Origin: JBBWZH01 sp035544115
GTDB lineage: Bacteria; Actinomycetota; Actinomycetes; Mycobacteriales; CADCTP01
Assembly: GCA_963714145.1 (NCBI GenBank)
Contig: OY970235.1
Coordinates: 8,184,001 to 8,248,000, forward strand
Direction: 5' to 3'
DNA: 64,000 nucleotides
Of the stretch, positions 17,405 to 24,884 are shown one piece after another. Numbering within the stretch: the first letter of the stretch is position 1; each line of letters opens with the position of its first letter. The translations under genes and the position numbers were made by a program. The notes below the pieces were generated by a model. That model was not told the origin of the DNA. It worked only from the letters and a program-made list of their open reading frames with translations, and did not search any database.

Positions 17405-17439
17405 CCGCACCGTGGGGTCCGCGGGGGCCCGGCCCCCGC
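17405..17439. repeat. CCGCACCGTGGGG-hairpin element, inverted copy of 13251-13287
   Basis: CCGCACCGTGGGG (17405-17417) is followed by the hairpin GCGGGGGC-CCG-GCCCCCGC (17421-17439). The reverse complement of 13251-13287 has the same 13 bases followed by a similar hairpin, about 31 of 37 positions alike. The two copies face each other and enclose the CHAT, LuxR and micropeptide genes. Confidence 0.55.
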
Positions 17440-17491
17440 CGCAGCCATGACGGGCGAGCTGGCCAGCGCGCAGTTCGGCCGAGCCCGTTGC

Positions 17492-17947
17492 TCAGGTGCG
17501 GACCCAGCTCGTGACCAGGTCGTGCCCGTCGGCGGTGTGCACGTGCAGCCGGAGCAGCCCGGCCGGCACGCCGTCAGCGGTCACCACGCCATCGGCCAGC
17601 GCCACATCGTGCCGCAGCCCCGGTGTCTCCACCGTGGCCCGGGCGATGTCGGCGCCGGAGATCTGGGCGACCAGGTCGCGCATCGTCCCGCGCTGGGTGA
17701 CCTGCAGTTCCACGGCGACCGGGCCGGTCTCGAAGGAGATCAGCCGGACCTCGCCATCGCCGCGGACCGCGATCAGGCCGGCCCGCTCGTCCGCCGAGTC
17801 ACGGACCAGTTCGGCCAGCTCGGCGTCCAGCCGGCGCAGCGCGAACGCCGCCTGCCCGGCCGCGATGACGAAATCCGGCACCGGGTCGGCCTCGTCGGCC
17901 GCCTCCCGGAGCCGGTCCAGCAACCAGCCATCGTCAAGTGAGCTCAC
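17492..17947 (-). CDS. Small soluble partner protein of the ECF sigma factor
   Basis: A 151-residue protein starting at GTG 17947, inside the sigma gene stop (GTGA overlap), so the two are made together. The N-terminal half is helical (DFVIAAGQAAFALRRLDAELAELV); the C-terminal half looks like beta strands (AGLIAVRGDGEVRLISFETG, VAVELQVTQRG, LLRLHVHTADGHDLVTSWV). There is no membrane helix and no HxxxCxxC zinc motif, so it is not a typical membrane or zinc anti-sigma factor. Similar small proteins next to ECF sigma genes are common in actinomycetes, but no function is established to my knowledge. An anti-sigma or protease-target role is inferred from the coupling and from the nearby CHAT protease. 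Confidence 0.75.
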   Translation of the reverse strand: MSSLDDGWLLDRLREAADEADPVPDFVIAAGQAAFALRRLDAELAELVRDSADERAGLIAVRGDGEVRLISFETGPVAVELQVTQRGTMRDLVAQISGADIARATVETPGLRHDVALADGVVTADGVPAGLLRLHVHTADGHDLVTSWVRT

Positions 17948-18543
17948 TGACGGGCCCCCGTTCCGCCGGCCTCGTCCGAGCCATTCAGCCCGGACTTGGC
18001 CAGTAGCTCGCGCAGTGTGACCAGGCAGCGCGCCCGGGTCGGGCCGATGCTGCCTACTGGCATGTCCAGCGCCTGCGAGATCTCGTGGTAGGCCTGTGGC
18101 ATCGCGACGGCGATCCGCAGCAGCCGCTGGCAGCGCTCCGGCAACTGCCGGTACGCCCGCCAGAGCGTCGCGTTCCGCTCGCTCGTGATCAGCCGCGCCT
18201 CGACCGGCTCGGCCTCGGGGTCGACCAGTTCGAGCGTGGCGTCCTCGTCGACGGTCAGCCGCTCCCGGCCGGACCGGCGCAGCACCCGCAGGCACTCCCG
18301 GCGGGCGGTGGTGACCAGCCAGCCGACCAGGCGGGTCGGGTCCTCGATCCGGCTCAGGTGCTCCAGCAGCCGCAGCCAGGTGGTCTGCACCACGTCGGCC
18401 GCGTCGGCCTGGTCGAGCCGGTACGACCGGGCGACCGACCAGAGCAGCCGGGTGTGCTGGGCCACGAGCGCATTCCAGGCACGTTCGTCACCGGCGGCAG
18501 CTTGCGCTAGCAGCGCGCCGGTAGCACTGAACGTGTCGGTCAT
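17944..18543 (-). CDS. ECF-type RNA polymerase sigma factor
   Basis: A 199-residue sigma-70-family protein. Region 2 is at about residues 25-95 (LLWSVARSYRLDQADAADVV then TTWLRLLEHL, GWLVTTARRECLRVLRR). Region 4 is at about 125-180 (RQLPERCQRLLRIAVAMPQAYHEI, then SQALDMPVGSIGPTRARCL). The ATG at 18543 follows GAGGGA and is preferred to the longer ORF that begins at 18615. It is co-transcribed with the small partner downstream. A perfect 13-bp dyad lies 18-50 bases upstream of the start (18561-18593). It is separate in sequence from the second ECF factor at 53721. Confidence 0.9.
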   Translation of the reverse strand: MTDTFSATGALLAQAAAGDERAWNALVAQHTRLLWSVARSYRLDQADAADVVQTTWLRLLEHLSRIEDPTRLVGWLVTTARRECLRVLRRSGRERLTVDEDATLELVDPEAEPVEARLITSERNATLWRAYRQLPERCQRLLRIAVAMPQAYHEISQALDMPVGSIGPTRARCLVTLRELLAKSGLNGSDEAGGTGARQ

Positions 18544-18878
18544 GGATCCCTCAGCGAGAGTTGTCGATCGGGCCCAGTGTGCCCGATCGACAAGGATCAC
18601 GGACCCCCGCCCCATGAGACGACGTTAGGTCTCTTGGCGTCGGGCCGCATGGCGCAAGGGTGTACTTGTTTGGGCAACCTGCCTGCCTCAAGGTGCATCG
18701 CTGCCCGGCTGCCCCGGGTCCGGCCTGGTTGTCGGCCTGGTTACCGGCCCGTTGCCAGCCGGTGCCGACCCCCGTGACCGGTCTGCTCAGCCGCCCGGAC
18801 GTACGCTCGGGGCGGGTGACCCGGGACGGGTGAGTCGTCGGGCGAGTCGGGCGAGTCGAGGCGGAAGGCAGCAGGCGG
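18544..18878. promoter_or_regulatory. Divergent control region between ECF sigma and mqnE genes
   Basis: This 335-base stretch has no gene. Next to the sigma gene it holds a perfect dyad, TTGTCGATCGGGC (18561-18573) and GCCCGATCGACAA (18581-18593), separated by 7 bases; it may be an operator or a 5' leader hairpin. A related CCCGATCCGAC occurs in the CHAT/LuxR intergenic region (16296-16306) and, inverted, at 12794-12804. On the mqnE side, TACGCT (18803-18808) is a possible -10 element and GGGCGAGTC is repeated in tandem near 18839-18856. Confidence 0.5.
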
Positions 18879-20018
18879 ATGGCCATGGACATGACCCGCA
18901 AGCGCGAGATCGAGGACAAGGTCTACGGCGGCCAGCGGCTGTCCTACACCGACGGCGTCGACCTGTACGGGTGCGACGACCTGGCCTGGCTGGGTGGGCT
19001 GGCGCACCACGTCCGCACGGTCAAGAACGGCGACCGGGTCTTCTTCAACGTGAACCGGCACCTGAACCTGACCAACGTCTGCGCCGCGTCCTGCGCGTAC
19101 TGCTCGTTCCAGCGCAAACCCGGGCAGAAGGACGCCTACACGATGCGGGTCGAGGAGGCCGTCGAGCTCGCCCGCGGGATGGAGCCGGACGGCATCACCG
19201 AGCTGCACATCGTCAACGGCCTGCACCCGACGCTGCCGTGGAAGTACTACCCGCGGGCGCTGCGCGAGCTGAAGGCGGCGCTGCCCGGGGTGGCGCTGAA
19301 GGCGTTCACCGCCACCGAGATCCACTGGTTCGAGGAGATCTCCGGGCTCGGTGCCGACGAGATCCTGGACGAGCTGATCGACGCCGGGCTGGAGTCGCTC
19401 ACCGGCGGCGGCGCCGAGATCTTCGACTGGGACGTCCGCAAGCAGATCGTCGACCACAAGACGCACTGGGAGGACTGGTCGCGGATCCACCGGCTCGCGC
19501 ACGCGAAGGGGCTGCGGACGCCGGCGACCATGTTGTACGGCCATATCGAGGAGCCGCGGCACCGGGTCGATCACGTACTGCGGCTGCGCGAGCTGCAGGA
19601 CGAGACCGGCGGCTTCGTGGTGTTCATCCCGCTGCGCTTCCACAACGACAACAACCGGCTGTCGCACCTGCCGATGGCCACCCCGGCCGAGGCACTGACC
19701 ACCTTCGCGGTGTCCCGGCTGCTGTTCGACAACGTCGAGCACGTCAAGTGCTTCTGGGTGATGCACGGGCTGTCCACCGCGCAGTTGGCGCTCACCTTCG
19801 GCGCCGACGATCTGGACGGTTCGGTGGTCGAATACAAGATCACCCACGACGCCGACGGCTACGGCACGCCGGACAAGATGACCCGCGACGACCTGCTCGA
19901 CCTGATCCGGGACGCCGGCTTCCGGCCGGTCGAGCGGAACACCCGGTACCAGGTGCTGCGCGAGTACGACGGCCCGGACAGCACCCGCCGGGACCAGCCG
20001 CAACCCGTCTGGGCCTGA
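18879..20018 (+). CDS. mqnE: Aminofutalosine synthase MqnE (radical SAM)
   Basis: A 379-residue radical SAM enzyme that joins 3-(1-carboxyvinyloxy)benzoate to S-adenosylmethionine to make aminofutalosine, the first committed steps of the futalosine menaquinone route. The [4Fe-4S] cluster motif is CAASCAYC (CX3CX2C, about residues 68-75), preceded by NVNRHLNLTNV. GGGAEIFDWDVRKQI and CFWVMHGLSTAQLALTFGADDLDG are typical of MqnE and distinguish it from its paralogue MqnC at 24885. ATG start with GGAAGGCAG about 10 bases upstream. It opens the run of menaquinone genes on this strand. Confidence 0.93.
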   Translation: MAMDMTRKREIEDKVYGGQRLSYTDGVDLYGCDDLAWLGGLAHHVRTVKNGDRVFFNVNRHLNLTNVCAASCAYCSFQRKPGQKDAYTMRVEEAVELARGMEPDGITELHIVNGLHPTLPWKYYPRALRELKAALPGVALKAFTATEIHWFEEISGLGADEILDELIDAGLESLTGGGAEIFDWDVRKQIVDHKTHWEDWSRIHRLAHAKGLRTPATMLYGHIEEPRHRVDHVLRLRELQDETGGFVVFIPLRFHNDNNRLSHLPMATPAEALTTFAVSRLLFDNVEHVKCFWVMHGLSTAQLALTFGADDLDGSVVEYKITHDADGYGTPDKMTRDDLLDLIRDAGFRPVERNTRYQVLREYDGPDSTRRDQPQPVWA

Positions 20019-20073
20019 TCGGTACCCGGCTTCCGGGGCCGGGGTTGCCAAGATGGTGCAAACTGGGTCAACC

Positions 20074-21411
20074 ATGAACGAAGGTCAGCGTCCCGCCCGG
20101 CCCCGGTGGCTGCGCGTCGTCCGCGACGACGAGCCGGCCGCGCCCGACGCTGCCCCGGCCCCAGACTCCGCGGGTTCCGACGTCCCGCCGCCGTCCGGTA
20201 CGGCTGCCATGCCGCCGGCCCCGACCGGGCCGGGCGCGGTCGTGCCGCCGGGCACGGGCGGGCCGGGCGCGGTCATGCCGGGCCCGGCGTCGATCGGCTG
20301 GTTGCCCCCGACCGGAGCTGTCGCCGGCCCTGCCGTCCCCGGCCCTGCCGCCCCCGGCCCGACAGACGGCGCCGCCGGGCCCGGCATGGCTGGCCCGGCT
20401 GTGCCCGGCACCGTTGGTCCGGCCTTCGCTGGCCCAGCTGGCTCGGCTGGCTCGGCTGGCTCGGCTGGCTCAGCTGGCTCAGCTGGCCCGGCTGGCTCAG
20501 CCGGCCCGGCTGGCTCAGCTGGCCCGGCTGGCTCAGCCGGCCTGGCCGGCTCAGCTGGCTTGCCCGTACCCGGCCTGGTCGGGCCCGGCGCGGCGGTGTC
20601 CGGCGCGGCGGGCGTTGGTTCGTCCGGAGCGGCCGGCGGCGCGTCGGGTGGCGCCGGGCCGGCCGACAGTCGGGCCGCGGGTGGCCCGTCCGCGGCGACC
20701 CTGCCGCGCGGTTGGCAGCTGCCGGCGCGGGCCCCGGAGTTGCCGCCGCCGACCCCGCCGGTCCAACCCGTCCCCGACCTCGTCGATCCGGCGGTTCCGG
20801 GCCCACCGCCCGGGCCCGGCCAGCCGGCGCCCGGTCCGGCCGACTGGCCTGCCGGCGTGGTGGCACCGGGCTGGCCTGCCGGCCCAGTGCCACCGCCGCA
20901 GCCAGGGCCGGCCCAGCCGCCGCCCGGTCCGGCGGCCGGCTGGCCCGGCGTCCCGGCTGGCCAGCCGCCGCTCGGGGGCGCACCACCGCTCGGGAGCGCG
21001 CCACGGCCGAGCGTGCCGCCGGCCCGGCCCAGCGGGTCGGCGGTGCGGCGGGGGGCCGGGTGGGTGGGCCGGGAGCTGGCGGAGCTGGCCGCTGTGGTGC
21101 TGGTCGGGACGGCGGCGGCCGGCGGGGCGGACGCGCTGGTCGGCCGGCTGGACGGCGGGCCGCCGGCATACCTGCTGCTGGTGCTCGCGCTGCCGTTCTG
21201 GGACCTGCTACCACGCCGGCTGCCGCCCCGGATCGGCGTGATGGCGCTGCTGGTGGCCGCGATCGGGACGGTCTGGTTCGGCGTCGCCATGCTGGCGCCG
21301 CAACCGTGGTGGCGGGCCGAGGTGGCGTTCGGGGCGAGCTGCGCGCTGGTCGGCGCCGGGCACGTGCTGCTGCTCGCCGCGCTCGGCCGGCGCCGTACGG
21401 TGGGCCGGTGA
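20074..21411 (+). CDS. Pro/Ala/Gly-rich protein with C-terminal membrane domain
   Basis: A 445-residue protein of unknown function. Residues about 20-310 are low complexity, including a run of AGSAGSAGSAG-type triplets (about 20425-20565) and PGP/PAP repeats. The C-terminal 110 residues have four hydrophobic segments (LAELAAVVLVGTAAAGG, AYLLLVLALPFWDLLP, VMALLVAAIGTVWFGVAML, CALVGAGHVLLLAALG). The start is taken at ATG 20074 (MNEGQRP); an in-frame start at 20053 has no better SD. Its stop overlaps the DUF4229 start by 4 bases (GTGA). Its place between mqnE and mqnA suggests a link with menaquinone or the membrane, but nothing in the sequence shows a reaction. Confidence 0.6.
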   Translation: MNEGQRPARPRWLRVVRDDEPAAPDAAPAPDSAGSDVPPPSGTAAMPPAPTGPGAVVPPGTGGPGAVMPGPASIGWLPPTGAVAGPAVPGPAAPGPTDGAAGPGMAGPAVPGTVGPAFAGPAGSAGSAGSAGSAGSAGPAGSAGPAGSAGPAGSAGLAGSAGLPVPGLVGPGAAVSGAAGVGSSGAAGGASGGAGPADSRAAGGPSAATLPRGWQLPARAPELPPPTPPVQPVPDLVDPAVPGPPPGPGQPAPGPADWPAGVVAPGWPAGPVPPPQPGPAQPPPGPAAGWPGVPAGQPPLGGAPPLGSAPRPSVPPARPSGSAVRRGAGWVGRELAELAAVVLVGTAAAGGADALVGRLDGGPPAYLLLVLALPFWDLLPRRLPPRIGVMALLVAAIGTVWFGVAMLAPQPWWRAEVAFGASCALVGAGHVLLLAALGRRRTVGR

Positions 21412-21734
21412 AGCCGTTCTTCCTCTACACCGCCGCGCGGACGGCGCTGCTGCTGGCGGTCGCGCTGGTGCTGTACGCGATCGGGCTCCGCGGCCTCCTG
21501 CTGGCCGCGTTCGCGGTGGTGGTGAGCCTGCCGCTGTCCTACCTGGTGCTGGCCCGGCAGCGGGTCGCGCTCGGCGTCCACCTGGAGCGGCGGGTGGCCG
21601 ACCGCCGGGCCCGGGCCGCCAGCCTGCGGGCCCAACTCCGTGGCGACGAGCCACCCGGTGAGCCCGCAACCCCGCCGCCGGCCGGCGCCGCGCCCCCGCC
21701 GTCGACGGAATCGCCGGCCCAGCCCGCAAACTGA
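21408..21734 (+). CDS. DUF4229 small membrane protein
   Basis: A 108-residue protein with two adjacent membrane helices (about residues 7-26 and 28-46) and then ARQRVALGVHLERRVADRRAR, a basic helix typical of DUF4229 proteins. The tail is Pro-rich. GTG start overlaps the stop of the upstream gene. DUF4229 proteins are common beside menaquinone genes in actinomycetes; their role is not known to me. Confidence 0.75.
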   Translation: MKPFFLYTAARTALLLAVALVLYAIGLRGLLLAAFAVVVSLPLSYLVLARQRVALGVHLERRVADRRARAASLRAQLRGDEPPGEPATPPPAGAAPPPSTESPAQPAN

Positions 21735-21839
21735 CCCGGCGGACCGGTCCGGTCCAGTCCGGCCGGCCGGTCGGTCGTCCCGGCGGCCGGGTGAGCCCCG
21801 GGCGCGCGGCCGGGCCGGGCCGGACGTAGCGTGCTGAGC

Positions 21840-22700
21840 ATGACCTCCGGACCCCGGGCCGACGCCGAGCGCCGGCCCCGGGTCGGTCACATCCAGTTCC
21901 TGAACTGCCTGCCGCTGTACTGGGGGCTGGTGCAGAGCAACGCGCTGCTGGACGTCGAGCTGACCAAGGACACCCCGGACCGGCTGGCCGACGCGCTGGT
22001 CGCCGGCCACCTCGACATCGGCCCGATCAGCCTGGTCGAGTACCTGCGGCACGCCGACGACCTGCTGCTGCTGCCGGATATCGCGGTCGGCAGCGACGGC
22101 CCGGTGCTGTCCTGCAACCTGGTCGCCCAGCGGCCGCTGGCCGAGCTGGACGGGGCACCGGTGGCGCTCGGCTCGACCAGCCGCACCACCGTGCTGCTGG
22201 CCCAGATGTGGCTGGCCGAGGTGCACCGGGTCCGGCCGCGCTACTACGGCTGCCCGCCGGACCTGGGCGCGATGATGCAGGAGGCCGCCGCAGCGGTGCT
22301 GATCGGCGACGCGGCGCTGCGGGCCACCTACGACGCGCCGTCCCGCGGGCTGACCGTGCACGACCTGGGCGCCGCCTGGCGGGACTGGACCGGGCTGCCG
22401 ATGGTGTTCGCGGTCTGGGCCGCTCGCCGCGACTTCGCCGCCGCGCACCCGGGCCTGGTCAAGGACGTGCACGCGGCGTTCCTGGACAGCCGGGACCGAG
22501 CGCTGGCCGGCATCGACGAGGTCGCCGGGCAGGCCGCGCGCTGGGAGGTTTTCGACCCGGCCACGCTCGCCACCTACTTCCGCACGCTGGATTTCTCCCT
22601 CGGTAGCCGGCAGTTGGCCGGTCTGACCGAATTCGCCCGCCGGGCCGCCCGATACGGCGGGGTACCCACAGGCATCACGCCGGCCTTCGCCGACGTCTGA
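21840..22700 (+). CDS. mqnA: Chorismate dehydratase MqnA
   Basis: A 286-residue MqnA/MqnD-family protein that dehydrates chorismate to 3-(1-carboxyvinyloxy)benzoate, the first futalosine-pathway step and the substrate of MqnE. The family start VGHIQFLNCLPLYWGL is clear, as are DIGPISLVEYLRHAD and VALGSTSRTTVLLAQMWL, which form the ligand pocket of this periplasmic-binding-protein-like fold. GLPMVFAVWAAR supports MqnA over MqnD. ATG 21840 is preferred to GTG 21831; there is little SD. It is followed by a small hairpin (22707-22724). Confidence 0.92.
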   Translation: MTSGPRADAERRPRVGHIQFLNCLPLYWGLVQSNALLDVELTKDTPDRLADALVAGHLDIGPISLVEYLRHADDLLLLPDIAVGSDGPVLSCNLVAQRPLAELDGAPVALGSTSRTTVLLAQMWLAEVHRVRPRYYGCPPDLGAMMQEAAAAVLIGDAALRATYDAPSRGLTVHDLGAAWRDWTGLPMVFAVWAARRDFAAAHPGLVKDVHAAFLDSRDRALAGIDEVAGQAARWEVFDPATLATYFRTLDFSLGSRQLAGLTEFARRAARYGGVPTGITPAFADV

Positions 22701-22706
22701 ACCTGT

Positions 22707-22724
22707 AGACGGGGTTTCCCGTCT
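22707..22724 (+). terminator. Weak hairpin after mqnA
   Basis: AGACGGG and CCCGTCT form a 7-bp stem with a 4-base loop, 7 bases after the mqnA stop. There is no T-run, so it may only attenuate. Confidence 0.4.
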
Positions 22725-22842
22725 GTGACGTAGGGGCTGGTCCTGGAACGGGCTGCTGTTGCCTCACGTCGGAAACCCGGACCGGCCGGCGGGCGCCGCC
22801 GCATACTGCGAGTGGTGGGCCGCGGAGAGGAGCGGTGTCGGC

Positions 22843-24834
22843 GTGACCGAGGGCAGCACGCGCAGCGTGACCGCTCGGCTCGGCGCGGTAGCGGCGCCGG
22901 CGCCGGGTGACCCTGACCGCGTCGGCCGCTACCGGGTGCTCGGCCGGCTCGGCTCGGGCGGCATGGGCACGGTCTACCTGGCCCGGGCGGTGGACGACCC
23001 GACGGGCACCCCGGTGGCGATCAAGATCGTGCACCCGGACCTGTGCGCGGACGCCGAGTTCCGGGCCCGGTTCCGGGACGAGGTGTCGGCGGCCCGCCGG
23101 GTCGCCCCGTTCTGCACCGCCCGGGTGCTCGACGCCGACCCGGACGGCACCCCGCCCTACCTGGTCACCGAGTACGTCGACGGGCTGCCGCTGGGCCGGG
23201 TGGTGACCGACCGGGGCGCGCTGGATGCCTCCACCGTGCACGGCCTGGCGCTCGGCGTGGCCGCCGCGCTGACCGCGATCCACCGCGCCGGTCTGGTCCA
23301 CCGGGACCTGAAACCGGCGAACGTGCTGCTGTCCCTGACCGGGCCGCGGGTGATCGACTTCGGCATCGCGCACGCGCTGGACTCGACCGCGCGGCTGACC
23401 ATGGCCGGCACCGTGCTCGGTACCCCCGGCTGGATGGCGCCGGAGCAGTTCCAGGGCGGCCGGGTCGGCCCGGCCAGCGACGTGTTCAGCTGGGGCAGCC
23501 TGGTCGCGTACGCCGGCACCGGGCGGCAGCCCTGGGGGGACGAGGGCCCGCCGGCCGCCTTTGCCTACCGGATCATCCACGGCGAGCCGAACCTGTCCGG
23601 GCTGGCCGGCCCGGTCCGCCCGCTGGTCGAGGCCGCCCTGCACAAGGACCCGGCCCGCCGGCCGCAGGCCCGCGAACTGGTGCTTGCGCTGCTCACCACC
23701 GGCCCGGCGGCGAACATGGCCACCGGCCCGGCCGGCGTCCCGGATCCGACCGCCGCGGCCACCGCCGCCGCGACCCGCCTGCTGGCCAACGGCTGGGCCG
23801 CCCCCCGCCCGGCGGCCAACGGCCACCCCGGCGCGGGCGGTGGCGGTGCCGGCGCGGGTCAGCGTCCGGGCCACCCCGCCGGCTCCCGGCCGGTCAGCAA
23901 CGGGCAGTCCCCCGGCCAGCGCCCGGTTGCCGGTGTCCCGGCGCCCGGCCTGCGGCCGGTGCCCGGCGCGGCGGGTCGGCCCGGGCCGTACCCGGCGGCG
24001 AGCGGCCGCCCGGCGCCGAACCCGCGTCCGGGCCCGCGGCCCGCAGCGGGCGTGGCCGGGCCGTACGGGCAGGTCGGACGGCCGGTGCCGCCGACCAAGG
24101 GGTACGGCCGGGCGCAGGGGCCGCGCCCAGCGCCGGTAGCACCGCCGACCAGGGCGTACGAGCCGGTGGTGATCGAGCCGACCGGCCAGGCCGGGGCGCA
24201 GCCGCCGCGGAAGGGGCGCAAGCGCGGCCGGAGCATCGGCGACCCGCCGCCCTGGCAGCCGTACGACCAGCGGGTGGCGGCGGCACCGCAGCGGCGCCGG
24301 CGGCGCTGGTACCGGCGCAAGCGGCTGCTGTTCCTGCTCGGCCTGCTGGTGCTGCTGGCCGCGGTCACCCGGGACCCACCCGGCTCGGCGGACTCGCAGC
24401 GCGGCGGCTCGGCCAGCGGTGCCCAGCCGGGCGGCACGGCCGGGCTGAACGTGCCGGTGCGGGACGGCCAGCTGGAGTTCGTGGTCCGGTCCTGGCGGTG
24501 CGGGGTGAAGCAGATCGGCCGCGGCCCGCTGTCCCGCCGGGCCAAGGGCCAGTACTGCCTGGCCGGGGTGCAGGCCCGCAACATCGGCAAGCAGCCGCGC
24601 ACCCTGACCGAGCTGTACGAGAAGGTGCGCGACACCGCCGGGCACCGCTACGGCGCCGACCTGCGCGGCCGGCTGTTCTTCCCGGACGAGTCGATCTGGG
24701 ACCTGATCAGCCCGGGCGAGACGGTGGCCGGCACGCTCGCGTTCGACATCCCGGTCAGCGCTCAGGCCAGCGTGCTGGAGCTGCACGACGGCCCGATCTC
24801 CGGCGGCGCCATCGTCGCGCTCACCGCGGGGTGA
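22843..24834 (+). CDS. Membrane Ser/Thr protein kinase, PknB type
   Basis: A 663-residue kinase. The catalytic domain (about residues 26-285) has all key motifs: GRLGSGGMGTVYLA (ATP loop), VAIKIV (Lys), VHRDLKPANVLL (catalytic loop), VIDFGIAHA (DFG) and WMAPEQF (APE). A Pro/Gly-rich linker of about 180 residues follows. Then comes one membrane helix (LLFLLGLLVLLAAV, near 497-510) and an outside domain of about 140 residues with two Cys (WRCGVKQ and QYCLAGVQ) that resembles DUF4352-type domains. No PASTA repeats are present. GTG 22843 follows GGAGAGGAG and is preferred to the longer frame from 22759. It lies between mqnA and mqnC on the same strand, so it may be made with the menaquinone enzymes; targets are unknown. 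Confidence 0.88.
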   Translation: MTEGSTRSVTARLGAVAAPAPGDPDRVGRYRVLGRLGSGGMGTVYLARAVDDPTGTPVAIKIVHPDLCADAEFRARFRDEVSAARRVAPFCTARVLDADPDGTPPYLVTEYVDGLPLGRVVTDRGALDASTVHGLALGVAAALTAIHRAGLVHRDLKPANVLLSLTGPRVIDFGIAHALDSTARLTMAGTVLGTPGWMAPEQFQGGRVGPASDVFSWGSLVAYAGTGRQPWGDEGPPAAFAYRIIHGEPNLSGLAGPVRPLVEAALHKDPARRPQARELVLALLTTGPAANMATGPAGVPDPTAAATAAATRLLANGWAAPRPAANGHPGAGGGGAGAGQRPGHPAGSRPVSNGQSPGQRPVAGVPAPGLRPVPGAAGRPGPYPAASGRPAPNPRPGPRPAAGVAGPYGQVGRPVPPTKGYGRAQGPRPAPVAPPTRAYEPVVIEPTGQAGAQPPRKGRKRGRSIGDPPPWQPYDQRVAAAPQRRRRRWYRRKRLLFLLGLLVLLAAVTRDPPGSADSQRGGSASGAQPGGTAGLNVPVRDGQLEFVVRSWRCGVKQIGRGPLSRRAKGQYCLAGVQARNIGKQPRTLTELYEKVRDTAGHRYGADLRGRLFFPDESIWDLISPGETVAGTLAFDIPVSAQASVLELHDGPISGGAIVALTAG

Positions 24835-24884
24835 GCCCGGCCACCGTCGGCGGTCGCGGGTCCGGGCGCGGTTACCCTGAGGCG

